This document shows positions 46,730-57,675 of a stretch of DNA of 64,000 nucleotides, one piece after another (the first letter of the stretch is position 1; each line of letters opens with the position of its first letter). The stretch spans positions 527,538-591,537 of the forward strand of contig NW_022985081.1 of NCBI RefSeq assembly GCF_010015585.1. Direction: 5' to 3'. Origin of the DNA: Eremomyces bilateralis CBS 781.70 (lineage: Eukaryota > Ascomycota > Dothideomycetes > Eremomycetales > Eremomycetaceae). The notes beneath the pieces are model-generated. The model was given only the letters and a program-made list of their open reading frames with translations, did not search any database and had not been told where the DNA came from. Position numbers and translations under genes: made by a program.

Positions 46730-49249
46730 ATGGCGCGATTAAACGACCCGCCTGCTCCAGCGGAGTCAGTAGAGAGCCGTGAGTGACATTATACGGTTGC
46801 GCTCCGGCAAGGACAAGTGCGCTGATATTCTTCATACAGTCAAAAAACGATTCATTCGCCAAAACCGCGAACTAGCCAAGTGAGTCCAGATAACCCGCCT
46901 AGAGCGCTCCAAGTGTCTAACCCATTCCCAGAACTAACTCCACCCAATCCATCCGCATCCGCAATCTCGAATCCGAAACCTCGCGCCTCCTCACCGAGAA
47001 CCTATCCCTCCGCTCCCAGATCGCGCACTTAGAAACCACCGTCTCCGACCTCCAATCCACTACCGCCGCCACGGCTCTCCACACCACCCGCTCCCTCCTC
47101 GAATCCAAACTCTCCGAACTCTCCAGCCTAATCTGCACGCTCGGGCAGCCGGACCACACACGTCCTGCGCGCCGACGCTCCTCATACAAACCGCTCGCCG
47201 AGAAACCCAGCCCCACCGCGCGGCAGCAATGGCGCGAAGAAACGCAGATGCCAACGATCGTCGAGGGAAAGTATTTTCCGCGGTGGACGATGGATGCGGG
47301 TGAGATGCTGGCGCTACAGGAGCAAGAGCTGGAGAACGAGCGACAGCAGCAGCTGCAAGTGAACTTCTTGGCGGAGGGGAGCAGTCAGGATAGTCCGGAC
47401 CTGGGGCCGCCGCCGGTCGCGCATTTTGATGAGGTGGGGCCGATTGGGTTTGATCCGGGGCGGGAGGCTACGGCAGGGGTGGACGGTGCCGGGGATGAAG
47501 AGGAGGTGAAGTTGGCGACGGGAGCATTGGGTGTGAATCTAGAGACGAGGAGGCGGAGGAGGGAGAGTGGGAAGATCGATGTGAGGAGGTTGACGGTGTT
47601 CCTGGAGAAAGAGTCGGGAGACGGAGAAATAGGGGAGAGACGGAAGGAAGGCGATGCGAGTGGCGCGGTACAGCAAGTGGCGAGGCCCGGGAAAAGAAAG
47701 TTTGGATCTGGGGATAGTGAGACGGGTTTGAAGACGAATAACGCCTCGCATCCAACACCATCGCAGGACGAGTTCCGTTTCAACAGGAAGTCTCAGGCAG
47801 ATACTCCTGCAGCGCCAGAGAACAGGGAGATTGACAGCAACGAAGACCTCGCTGTACCGCTCCGACGGGTTTTGAAGAACAGTAAGTCACCCAACGTATT
47901 ACTCGGAAACCAAATGCTAATCAGCAGCAGAATCCACCAACGACGACATCATCAACTCTCCAAAGAAACTCCGTGGTTCCATCCTCGAAGGCAAACCTAC
48001 ATCCAACCCAACCGTTCCCACCCTCACCACTCGCAAACCCGCCCTCTCTGCGCGCGAAACCGCCGCGCGCTCCCGCCTCACCCCTAAATCGCGCGATCCC
48101 CCCTCCCTCCCCGCCCGCCGATCCCGCGCCCCCGACCCGTCCCAACTCGTCATTCCCGAACCCATCCCGCTCCCCACGACACAACCCCAGCCCTCCCCGG
48201 CCGTCACCCGCATCGATCCACCAACTACCCTCTCCGCACCCCTCCACTCCACCGAAAAATCCCTCGACCCCCTCCCACCGAAAACCCCCTTCCTCCCCTC
48301 CGACCTCCTATCCCCCCTAACCGACACCAGCGACCCCTCCGCCCGCGACACGCCTCCGCCCGGCGACCTCGGGTTCTCCTCCGCGAGCCGCCCCAGCCGA
48401 CGTGCGCGCCCGCAGGTGAACTACGCGGAACCAAGCTTAAACAAGAAGATGCGACGGGCAGGAGAGAAAGTCGACGCGGTGGCAGCGGGGGCCAATGGGT
48501 TGCGGGACTCGAGCGCGAGCGAGAGCGAGCGGAGGTCAGTGTCGACGGAGTCGGAGCGGAAGGAGCGGAAGGTGTGCGTGAAGTGGGAGGACGAGGTGGA
48601 TGAGGGATGGAGAGATTTTCCGGACGTGACGGATGCGGATGGGGGGAAGACGAAGCTGGAGAAGCTCGCGGAGGCGGAGGCGCAAGCGGCGGTGGAGGCG
48701 GTCGAGCAGGCGACGGCGGAGTGCCGGGCGGGGAGTCCGTTGGGTCGGAAAACGGCGCCGACGCGGGGTAAGGAGCCAGGGGCGGCGAAGATGGAGGACG
48801 GGAAGCCGTTGACGACGGTAGCTGCGGTGGTGAATGCGGCGCGGAAACGGCGGGAGCAGGCGGCTGGTGGCAGAGGGAGTGGCGGCACGCGGCCGAGATC
48901 ATCGCGGTTCCACTACCCGGTCGCGAGCACCAAGTCCGACGAGACAAATGAGAGAGAGAAAGATCCGCTCGCGGTATTCGAGTTCACCGACTCGTCAAGC
49001 CCGCCGCGGCCGTTAGGCGCACCCGCTGCCACGCCTGGAATCCAACCGAGTGGCTCCTCGAAAGGGCGAGTGAGTCGGCGGCATAGTTCCATGGCCGGCC
49101 TGTCCAACGACGCGACGAAGGGCGGGCGATCCGAGCCGAGTCGAGCACCCAGTAGTCGGACGACGAGAGAACGACCATCCAGCCGGACGGCGATGAATGA
49201 TGACGACGGGGGGAAGATCTCGACCCGGAGACGGAGTATGCTGTTATGA
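46730..49249 (+). CDS. SGO1: Shugoshin (centromeric cohesin protector)
   Basis: Four exons (46730-46778, 46840-46879, 46932-47881, 47931-49249) encode 785 aa. Shugoshin recruits PP2A to centromeres to shield cohesin. The N-terminal coiled coil is split by introns 1 and 2: LKKRFIRQNRELAK, then TNSTQSIRIRNLESETSRLLTENLSLRSQIAHLE. The C-terminal SGO basic motif is SRRARPQVNYAEPSLNKKMRR, followed by a long charged region. Everything between is low complexity (Pro/Ser/Arg/Glu), as in other shugoshins. The 40-nt exon 2 keeps the coiled-coil frame. Exon 4 follows a NAGNAG-type acceptor (AGCAGCAG at 47923-47930); using the last AG gives KSTNDD. The last ~150 residues (RPSSRTAMNDDDGGKISTRRRSM) carry possible phosphorylation clusters. 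Confidence 0.92.
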
Positions 49250-50347
49250 TGAAGAAGAGCAGCTTTTTCTTTTTCGATGTAGCGTTCGGTTTATTATCTA
49301 TCTTGGGGGGTTCACATCGTTGGATAGGGAATTGTGGATATCTTTTACTCTTTTAGAGGATGTGAATGGTGTTGACTTGTGAAAAATTCATGAACTTGGG
49401 TGGTATACTTTATCTGTACCCGAGAAGAAACATCATCCAGGCTCTACTCGATGTTTCTTGGTCGTTCATGGCTCGGGAACTGGCAGGTCAATGGTACATG
49501 GTGGCTTCCCCGGGCTCCAATCGTTCTCGTCCGGCATTATTCCAGCCTTCTATAGGTCTAGACTTTCATAAAATCCTACAGGAGCCAGAACCAGACGCTG
49601 GAGATCTGGGACACAGCAGACGTAATCTACAGTAAGACATCCACATTCCAGCCCGATTCCAGGGTTCAAGTGCGGAGAACCCAGCCATGGTGGACGCACA
49701 TGACGAATGAGCAGCGACCAGCCACAGTTCGGATGTTCAACCGAGCAGAGCCTCTGATGATCATCAGTGATTACCCTTGGCAACTGTTCTACTACATCTT
49801 CATATTTCGGACCTCCTGAGGTTGATTGTTGGTGATAGGTGGGTGGGAGAGTTTGGAGGCGAATGAATTTCTAGGCGATGTTGCTTACTCAATGGCCGTC
49901 TGGCTTACATGATGGAAATGGTCTAGAATGTCACGTGAAATGGAGATTTCGTGCGAAAAACTGGAGCGGAGTGGATCCGACGCCGTTTTGGCCGAGAATC
50001 TTCCAGCTGGTCCAGTAATCTGGTTGCTGATATAATTGTTGTCTTTTCCCCAATTGCCTCTGATCTGCTTTCTCTTTCACTTATTTCATTCCTTCAGTCA
50101 CTGTCGGTCATTCCTTGTGTCTTAGCAACTGCTTTATCTCAGCAGCTGTTGTCAGTAATTCCTCATTTAATCTCTCCCTGCTCAGCGAGATCACCCGAGC
50201 ATCACATCATCCATCGGTCCGGAGAAGCCAATCACAAGCTCCCGAAATAAACATCACCAACTAGCTCCTCCTTATCGAGGCCTCTCTCCCCTTTATCATA
50301 TTTCCCTCCCTAAATCACCTCACTCTCACCTCACCTCACCCTTCACA
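49250..50347. other. Intergenic, SGO1 to CCP1, with CCP1 promoter
   Basis: About 1.1 kb. The final 130 bp are C/T-rich and end in a repeated CTCACCTCACC pyrimidine tract directly before the CCP1 ATG; a CCAAT box is listed separately. Earlier ORFs carry no domain. Confidence 0.5.
50228..50232 (+). promoter_or_regulatory. CCAAT box upstream of CCP1
   Basis: CCAAT in the context AAGCCAATCAC, 116 bp before the start codon. HAP/CCAAT-binding complexes commonly control respiratory and haem-related genes in fungi. The pentamer is seen; function is inferred. Confidence 0.5.
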
Positions 50348-51549
50348 ATGGCATCAATCGCTCGATCCGTTGCCCGCACCTCCACCCGTGCCGCCCGGCC
50401 CCTCGCCTCCCGCTATGCCGCCCAGAACGCCCGCTCGTCCTTCCGACGCGGCTATGCGGACAGCGCCGCGCCCCCACCCAAATCAGGCGGCTCCGGCCTA
50501 ATCTGGGGCGCTGGACTGGCCGCGCTCCTCGGCGGCGGTGGATACTACTATTACACCACGCAGGGGACAGCCGAGCAGCAACAGAAGGAGTTCAAGCCGA
50601 CGTTCGAGGACTATCAGAAGGTGTACGATGCGGTGGCGAAGAAGCTTGAGGACGAGGATGAGTATGATGATGGGAGTTATGGCCCGGTGCTGTTGCGGTT
50701 GGGATGGCACGCGAGTGGCACGTAAGTTTAGATATCGACGCCAATTGAGTGTGATGATGCTGACTTCAATGATTAGATATGACAAGGAAACTGGCACCGG
50801 TGGCTCCAATGGCGCTACCATGCGTTTCTCCCCTGAAAGGGACCACGGCGCAAACGCAGGCTTGAAGGCTGCCCAAGATTTCCTAGAGCCCATCCACCGT
50901 ACGTCTATATCCCTCTTAACCAGCACGTCTGTGAATTCATTCACTAACACCTCCAGAACAATTCCCCTGGATCACCTACTCCGACCTCTGGACTCTCTCC
51001 GCCGTCTGCGCTATCCAAGAAATGCAAGGCCCTGTCATCCCCTGGCGCCCCGGCCGCGCCGACCGCGACGTCTCCTACTGCACCCCGGACGGCCGCCTCC
51101 CCGACGCCTCCCAAGGCGCCAACCACATCCGCGCCATCTTCGGCCGTATGGGCTTCGACGACCGCGAGATGGTCGCGCTGTCGGGTGCGCACGCCCTCGG
51201 CCGCACGCACACCGACCGCAGCGGCTACGACGGGCCATGGACGTTCTCCCCGACCATCCTGACCAACGACTTCTTCAAGCTGCTGTTGGATGAGAAGTGG
51301 GCGTGGCGGAAGTGGGATGGGCCGAAGCAGTTTCAGGACGTGAAGACGAAGAGCTTGATGATGTTGCCGACGGACATGGTGCTGGTGCAGGATAAGAAGT
51401 TCAAGCCGTGGGTGGAGAAGTACGCGAAGGATAACGAGCTGTTCTTTAAGGATTTCTCGGACGCGGTGACGAAGTTGTTCGAGTTGGGCGTACCGTTCGA
51501 GGTGAAGGAGGAGGATCGCTTCCGGTTCAAGCCGAACACCGGCCTATAA
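50348..51549 (+). CDS. CCP1: Mitochondrial cytochrome c peroxidase
   Basis: Haem peroxidase reducing H2O2 with electrons from cytochrome c in the intermembrane space. Exons 50348-50721, 50777-50898 and 50957-51549 give 362 aa. An Arg-rich presequence (1-36) is followed by a Gly/Ala hydrophobic segment (about 50-68) that in this family anchors the precursor before rhomboid-type cleavage. The distal site [11 protein letters not shown] holds Arg117, Trp120 and His121, equivalent to yeast Arg48, Trp51 and His52. The proximal site is [22 protein letters not shown] (His and the radical-forming Trp). [14 protein letters not shown] and the end [10 protein letters not shown] are canonical. All splice joins restore family sequence. 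Confidence 0.95.
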
Positions 51550-52364
51550 GATGTTGAAGCACTCTGCGAAAAGATTCATATTGGATGAGGACAAGACGAT
51601 GATTCCCATAAATAGACGGTCATGAGCTCGGATTAGACCAGCCCGACGCCACACTCAAGAACGTTCGACTAACGTTGAGCTTTTTCTCTTTCTTCATTCC
51701 GAACTTCGACGATTCCAATCGTCTTTCCCCAGTTCGCGGCTTCAGACCTTTCACAAGGTGCTGTATTTTGTTGTAACATAGTTCTTTGGAATGAAATCAG
51801 TCCCAAAATATGTTGTTCATCTTTGCTACAGTGCCTGTCGACTGAGATGCTTTTATCGACCCTGATTTCGAGAAAGGCAAAACCAAACCCCTTGACCTAC
51901 ACCCCTAGGGGATACATGTGAAAAAATGGTTTCTCTTCTTCTGCCCTTGCGTTCATATTTCGCTGGTCGTTTTGGAACTTGGGTCCGCACACCGCTTACC
52001 TAGAGCGTACACCAAGGAACAGGCAATCAAGCTACTGTCTTCACTGCGACCCCTGAGCGGGCGTTTAGGTCTCATATCCGGACCCATCAGGACAGCGGTG
52101 TGCCACTCGACTACTGGAAAATGTAGGTATTAGTTGCGTGTCATCTCATTGGACGGTATTAACTCTACTAATATATTGTCCATCACGGACGTGTCCCGGT
52201 TCCGTTACTATACAGGTTCAACCAGTTACTCCATGCGCCTAACATGCTCTGAGCTAGATAGTAACTTTACATTTCCATCATCTTCCATTCATCCAACTGC
52301 ACAACGCCATCGCCCTATCTCAAGCCCCGGCACCAATTCATGTCCTCTCCTGACCCCCTACCCC
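51550..52364. other. Convergent 3' region, CCP1 / UstYa-like gene
   Basis: About 815 bp with T-rich stretches after CCP1 and short ORFs; nothing else recognised. Confidence 0.5.
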
Positions 52365-53444
52365 TCATGGCATCTCCGCATACACCGTATCCCCCTCCTT
52401 AGGCGGCTCCAAATAGTCCGGCGGGATATCCACCGGCAGCTGCCTCGCCTGCGCATACTCTCTTACGTCATCGAAGTTCCGACACATATGCCGCGTGTTG
52501 AAATCGACATACGCGCGCGGCGCGGTCTGGTTCCACCACACTTGACCCAGCACGCCCAAGTCAACGGTGCACATGAGTTGTTGGCGGAGGATGTCGAGGC
52601 AGTGGGCTTGGGGGGGTTAGCGGGCTGTTGGAATGGTGGAAAGGGGGTGGTTGGTGAGACGCACAGACGTGGACCCGGACGATGTGGTCGTCGTTCAGGA
52701 AGGCGCCTTTGCCTTGCGCTTTGTAGTAGTCATAGTTGTAATATAGCGACTGTCGGAGGAGATTCAAGCAGTGTAGTTGATGCAGACCCTCGACGTTCGC
52801 GACGTAGCCTCCACCGTACTTCTTGGCCACCTTCACTTGGTCTGGTTGCAGCCCGGATGCGGCCGCTTCGGATTCTGGGACGACGAGACTGCGATCTAGG
52901 AGAGCTGTGTTAGTATCCAATGTCCTCGGTAAGTTTGAGGGTTAGGAGGGAAGGAGGGGAAAGTACAGTTAACCCCGAGCGAGTTCCAAGCCGCATCGAC
53001 CTCCGGGCTCGCATTTTGTCGGTAGATGTTCTCTTTCATCAGTGAGCCGTTGAAGCGGATTAATGAATAGCGGATGCCAACATCCTTCACAACCTGGGCT
53101 ATTTGACCGTTAGGAACCTCTCTTCGTGTAGAGACCGTACGGAGGGGAAGTCAGGGCTCGTGCTCACAATATTGGGACACATATCGTGTCGCGAAATCAG
53201 CCGGATTGAACGCCCATTGACTCCCTGCCCAGGCACCTATCAAGCCGATGACTGCGTACGAGACGAGTACAAGTGGTGCGACGAAATATCTGGCTCTACC
53301 ATCTTTGATCCATCGCCGTCTCCGGTGTCGCGGTGCCTCTTTCTCCAACGACGGGTTCAGAAGGGCTTCCTCTGCCTCGTAGCTATCTCGTGAAGAGAGC
53401 TCGCTGAATTTCGGGGACGATTGCCCGAGGAAAGTGTCCGGCAT
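52365..53444 (-). CDS. UstYa-family (DUF3328) membrane oxidase
   Basis: Four exons: 53444-53168, 53098-52967, 52895-52665 and 52606-52365, giving 293 aa. UstYa-type proteins act in fungal RiPP (dikaritin) and other secondary-metabolite pathways, where they oxidatively crosslink or modify peptides. One signal-anchor helix lies at about 53-73 (FVAPLVLVSYAVIGLIGAWAG) after a basic RHRRRRW. Splicing yields YSQVVKDVGIRYSLIRFNGS, WNSLGVNYRSLVVPESEA (a family hallmark) and both HxxHC motifs: HQLHC at 175-179 and HVSHC at 212-216. The second is split by intron 3 (T|GTGCGT ... CCAAG). LDILRQQLMC and the C-terminal RHMCRNFDDVREYAQ also fit. Transcribed away from the Tyr-rich repeat gene 1.8 kb off, its candidate substrate. 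Confidence 0.9.
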
Positions 53445-55222
53445 TTTGGTTTCCTAGCTCTTTACTCTGAATAGAGTCGCCAAAGATCTCTAGCAACCGC
53501 TGTCCGACAAGTTGAGAATCACAAACGCAGCTGGTTCAATGGAAACAGAAGATTTTGATCCGATCTTGATTCACAGCAGTAAAGGGAAACGAAGCAATCT
53601 TTTCTGTCGTGAAAGACATGAACTCTCCAAACCACAAAGAAATCCTCTCAAAGCCACGGTATGTCGGTGAGCTGTATGCACAGCCTTACAAGAGCTCACT
53701 CGGGTAATCGCATTGCTAAAGTTGGCACTTACTATTGCTTAGAAGCCGGCTCAGCCGGGTTATGCTTGTGGGGTGCATGAAGCCATGAAGGATGTGGTGG
53801 GAACCTCTGCATGATCCGCTAAGTGGCTGACAGGATCAATGTCGCCATCGTGATCGGAATTGGTTGCCATCGTCCCGGATTATTCGGGAAGGCCAACTGG
53901 TGAGATTCATCCACAACATTGGATTTGTCAATGTGGATAAACATAGTATTGGAGACCATCGATAGGATCATTGAGAGACCTCCGTGTCCTATCATTGCTT
54001 GTACGAATAGGCCGCTAACAAAGTCCATTCCGGGGTTAGACGGAGGAATCGATACTCAGCTTGAAGTCTACCCTGGCATAGGATCTGCATCGTAAGGCTA
54101 GATCGGGGGAATTATTGCTGCACGTTATTATTAGCAGTTCCCATAACGGTGTGGATGGTCGTATTTGATGATTGATCAGATGGACGTTGGAGAAGTGGAG
54201 TTGAAGTAAGATCGCGCACAGACGGGGCAAGAGCGTGGCATTGCTTTAATCCTGGTTCCTGCATCGGGGCTAACCTCATTGGGAATTCGTCCTATGATGT
54301 GGGCGTCATTCCATTCATCGCCATACCTAGACCGATGGAAGCTTTCTGGACAAGCAGGTAGTTACTTCCATGCAGACCTTTAGCGGTCTTGATCTGGGGC
54401 ATGTGAATCGAAGCCGTTTCGATGGGAATTTGGAGAGTCCGATATGCACCGTAAACTGACTGATCTGTACCACGAGGAATGCTACACTGCCGCAAACGTC
54501 CACCTACCATGGCAGATGATGGAAACATTGTTAATGATCTATTGGCAACCTGCATATAGATCATCGTTCAGCTACATTCGGTACAGGTATCTTCTTTTCT
54601 CTATTTTTGCCTTTGATATGCACGATCCTGCAGTCACGCAATCCAACGATCCGCCTTTCTCTCGCCAATGGCAAGACTCAGCATTTCACCCAGCTACAAT
54701 GCATCAGCATGCATTTGTCAATGGATTGAACTCCCGAGGCGATGCAAGCTCACAGCGATCCGAAATCATCCACGATGCCCATGAAAGCGGGGATCTCTCG
54801 TACGCCTATACCACAACTAGGAAGGTGACATGGCTGCGGCAAGCGAATATGGATTGAAACCGAATACACCTCCATGTTGAGATGGACTTGCATGGATCTA
54901 TCAATAGGACACGACAGTGATTAGCGCAGAGGGCACACTGAGGTGACTGATGGATGGACGCTTCGTCCGAGTCTCAGGATCCGACGAAGATCGACGATGC
55001 TGACGGATAGATTCTGACCGCTGTGTTGGAATCCGTCAGAATATCTACACAGCCGCTAAGTATTACGCCTGAACAATTGAATAAAGCAACGGGGTGGGGG
55101 TTACCTATTGTCCTCTCTGCTATAATAACCACCCCGTCCCAGTCAGTCTTCATCTCGACCATCATCTTCCCCTCCCCTTCACTGACACCTTCAAGACCCA
55201 AACCACCTCCAAGAACTCCAAC
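53445..55222. other. Divergent region between UstYa-like and Tyr-rich repeat genes
   Basis: About 1.8 kb. Several ORFs (minus 53819-54028, 54036-54230, 54292-54564; plus 54444-54857) read like ordinary protein but match no family I know, and I could not link them into one gene. The last 130 bp before the repeat gene are C/T-rich, like a leader. It probably contains both promoters. Confidence 0.4.
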
Positions 55223-55966
55223 ATGCTTACCCGTAACTTCCTCGCCCTCCTCGCCGCCGCCGGCGGCGTCCTCACCGCCCCAGTAGTCGACTCCCGCTCC
55301 CCCGACCCTGCCGCCGCCCCAGAACCCGCCCCCGTCGCCGACCCAACAGACAAACCCGCCGACTACGGCGACTATGGCCAATACGGCAAATACGGCACCT
55401 ACGGCTCCTATCCCCCTCCAGGCAGCTACGAGAAATACGACCCCCCTCCAGGCGGCTACGCAGACTACGGTGCCTACCGCCGCTCTATCCGCGCTCCGAT
55501 CCGCCGACGTGATGACTACGGCAACTACGGCGACTACGGCCGCTACGGAGACTACGGCTCGTATCCTCCTCCTGGCAGCTATGACAAATACGACCCCCCT
55601 CCCGGCGGCTACGCGAACTACGGCACCTATCGCCGCTCGGTCCCCGCGCCGGTCGTGAAGCGGGACGACTACGGCAACTACGGTGATTACGGCGGGTACG
55701 GCGACTATGGCTACTATCCTCCTCCGGGCGGGTACGAGAAGTATGAACCTTCTCCGGGTGGATACGCGGACTACGGCGCCTATCGCCGCTCGGTCCCGGC
55801 GCCGGTCGTGAAGCGGGACGACTACGGCAACTATGGTGATTACGGCGGGTACGGCGACTATGGCTACTATCCTCCTCCGGGCGGGTACGACAAGTATGAT
55901 CCTCCTCCAGGTGGATATGCGGACTACGGGAGTTACAAGCGGGAAGCGGAGGCGGCGGAGAACTGA
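55223..55966 (+). CDS. Secreted Tyr-rich repeat protein with Kex2 sites, candidate RiPP precursor
   Basis: Single-exon, 247 aa. A signal peptide (1-19, ending LTA) and a Pro/Ala/Asp-rich pro-region (20-45) precede four 51-residue repeats: 46-96, 97-147, 148-198 and a shortened 199-247. Each repeat is a ~40-residue Tyr/Gly/Asp/Pro block (DDYGNYGDYG..., YYPPPGGYEKY, GGYADYGAY; 12 Tyr in repeat 3), then RR, a short SVPAPVV-type linker, then KR or RRR. Dibasic pairs lie at 86-87, 94-96, 137-138, 146-147, 188-189, 197-198 and 239-240; the last is followed by EAEA, as in Kex2/Ste13-processed pheromone precursors. The layout matches Kex2-processed repeat precursors, including dikaritin RiPPs, and a UstYa-type oxidase is adjacent. 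A structural wall or adhesive role is the alternative. Confidence 0.85.
   Translation: MLTRNFLALLAAAGGVLTAPVVDSRSPDPAAAPEPAPVADPTDKPADYGDYGQYGKYGTYGSYPPPGSYEKYDPPPGGYADYGAYRRSIRAPIRRRDDYGNYGDYGRYGDYGSYPPPGSYDKYDPPPGGYANYGTYRRSVPAPVVKRDDYGNYGDYGGYGDYGYYPPPGGYEKYEPSPGGYADYGAYRRSVPAPVVKRDDYGNYGDYGGYGDYGYYPPPGGYDKYDPPPGGYADYGSYKREAEAAEN
55358..55942 (+). repeat. Four 153-bp coding tandem repeats
   Basis: Units at about 55358-55510, 55511-55663, 55664-55816 and 55817-55942 (truncated). Units 3 and 4 are nearly identical in DNA over their first ~110 bp, implying a recent duplication; unit 1 is the most divergent. Confidence 0.88.
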
Positions 55967-56195
55967 GGTACTGACTTGGGGGGCAACCTGAGCGGGCAGT
56001 GGTGGATTTATTGAGAAGGGTGAGATGCGAGATTAGACATGGTGAACGTGACGGAATGACGGGGAAGTAATCGACGAAATGGGTTGATGACATGATGATA
56101 TGGCGCTCCTTAGCATAAGCATGTAGAATTGAGATTTAGGAAATAATATGGATTTAGAATGAGATCAATCCAAAACTATCAACAGTGGCAATACC

Positions 56196-57675
56196 CTAGG
56201 CAGCAAGGACTTTCTCGGACTGAGAAACCCGCTTCTTCTTCCCCTTCTTCGTGGCATTTCGCACCGCGGTGGTGACCGGATCATCCGCGACTTTCGGTGC
56301 CTCAATCGCTGCAGGCTTCTCCGCCTCTTTCTCCTCTGCCACCTTTTCCTCCGCCACTTTCCCCTCCGCCTTGCCCTCCTCTTCCTTCTCTACCTTTCGA
56401 ATCGGGAGTTCATCAACGCTCTTCAACTTCGGAGCTTCGAACGTATACCCCAACTTCTCCGCCTCCACCCTCTTCTTCTCACGCCGCTCCTCCTCCCGCT
56501 TGATACGCCGCTCCCACTGCTCGCGTGTCACCGTCGCTTCCAACTTCTTCCGCTCCAGCGTCGCGCGTGGCACGACCTTGAACCGCTTGTTCGCGCCCTT
56601 CCAGAGGTCCTTGTGGACCTGGTCCTTGGGCACGAAGCGCACCTTGAGGATGTGGCCGAAGAGCAGGTAGTTGTTCATGGTCTTGGCGACGATCTCGGCG
56701 ACGTCGGCGGAGTGGAATTGCAAGAAGGCGTAGTGCTTGGAGTGGCCGGTCTTTTTGTTGCGGGCCATGCGGAGTTTGTTGATGGTGCCGAATTGGGAGA
56801 AGTAGGCGTGCATCTGCGGCGGGTAGAATCCGTGCGGAATGCGGCTGGGTAGGGTTAGTTTACATCCATACTACAACCACAGTGGAGAGCTTACCCTATA
56901 TAAATGGTCCCGGGCTCCTCGTTCCCATTGCTCTTCTTGGCCGACAACTTCTTGAGATCCTCGGAGGTCGGCACCCTGGGTACATCCTCGATGCCACCAA
57001 TCTGCTCGTCCTCTTCGTCCTCGTCCGAGCTGGAGAATCCGGCAAGTAAAGCGGCCGTCTGATCCTCGATTTCGTTATCATCATCGGATGGGAGAGCAAC
57101 CTCTTCCTCCTCGGCTTCTGGCTCTGGTTCAGGTTCGGCCTTCTTCGCGCGTTTCGCCGGCTTCGGTTGAGCCTTGGTTTCCACCTTGGTTGCCGCCTTG
57201 GTTTCCGCCTTGGGTGCCGCCTTGGTTTCCACCTTGGTTTCCACCTTGGTTTCCACCTTGGTCGCCGCCTTAGTTGCCGCCTTCTTTACCGGCTTCTTCT
57301 GTTCAACCGCCTTCTCTTTTGGTGCAGGTGCGCTCTTCTCAGGTTCCTTTGGCTCATCATCCCGTGAGAGGTCCGGTTTTGTCATCATCACGCTCTCGTC
57401 GTCCGAGTCCCCCATGTAGTCGCTCGCGCGCTTTCGAGAGCGGGTAGTCGGGCCTTTCGGCTTACCGGCGCCATTGGTTGAAGGAGATGCATTGTTCTTC
57501 CCTTTTGGCTGGGGTTTATTTGGCGTTGTTTTCGTAGGAGCCTTCACATCGCTCTTTGCACGTTTCGTTGGCGGTGGAGCGGAGCCAATGCCTGGGACAA
57601 TTGAGCGATATGTACTTGAATGGAGCTTGAGACGGACTTACTCTTTCGCTTTTTAGAGGAATTTGCTTTATCCAT
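56196..57675 (-). CDS. NOP15: Nucleolar RRM protein Nop15 (NIFK-like), 60S biogenesis
   Basis: Exons 57675-57642, 57591-56895 and 56844-56196 encode 459 aa. Nop15 acts in 60S pre-ribosome maturation (27S rRNA processing). The N-terminus is basic (SSKKRKS, RSRKRASDY). A long low-complexity region with KVETK-type repeats and acidic clusters (PSDDDNEIED, SSSDEDEEDE) follows. A single RRM starts near residue 240: GTIYIG-RIPHGFYPPQMHAYFSQFGTINKLRMARNKKTGHSKHYAFLQF, ending FGHILKVRFV. Intron 2 sits between IYIG and RIPHG, inside RNP2. A family-typical LWKGANKRFKVVPRATLERKK segment and a Lys/Glu-rich tail close the protein. The RRM region is diagnostic; the N-terminal extension is longer than in yeast. 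Confidence 0.92.
57165..57275 (-). repeat. Coding repeat of KVETKA-type units in NOP15
   Basis: Tandem imperfect 12- to 15-bp units (ACCTTGGTTTCC and variants on the plus strand) encode Lys-Val-Glu-Thr-Lys and Lys-Ala-Ala blocks in the disordered N-terminal region. Confidence 0.8.

Noticed and set aside
55485-56093. Minus-strand 202-codon Arg/Ser-rich ORF over the Tyr-rich repeats
   Set aside because: Antisense of tandem repeats; its own repeats merely mirror the coding strand.
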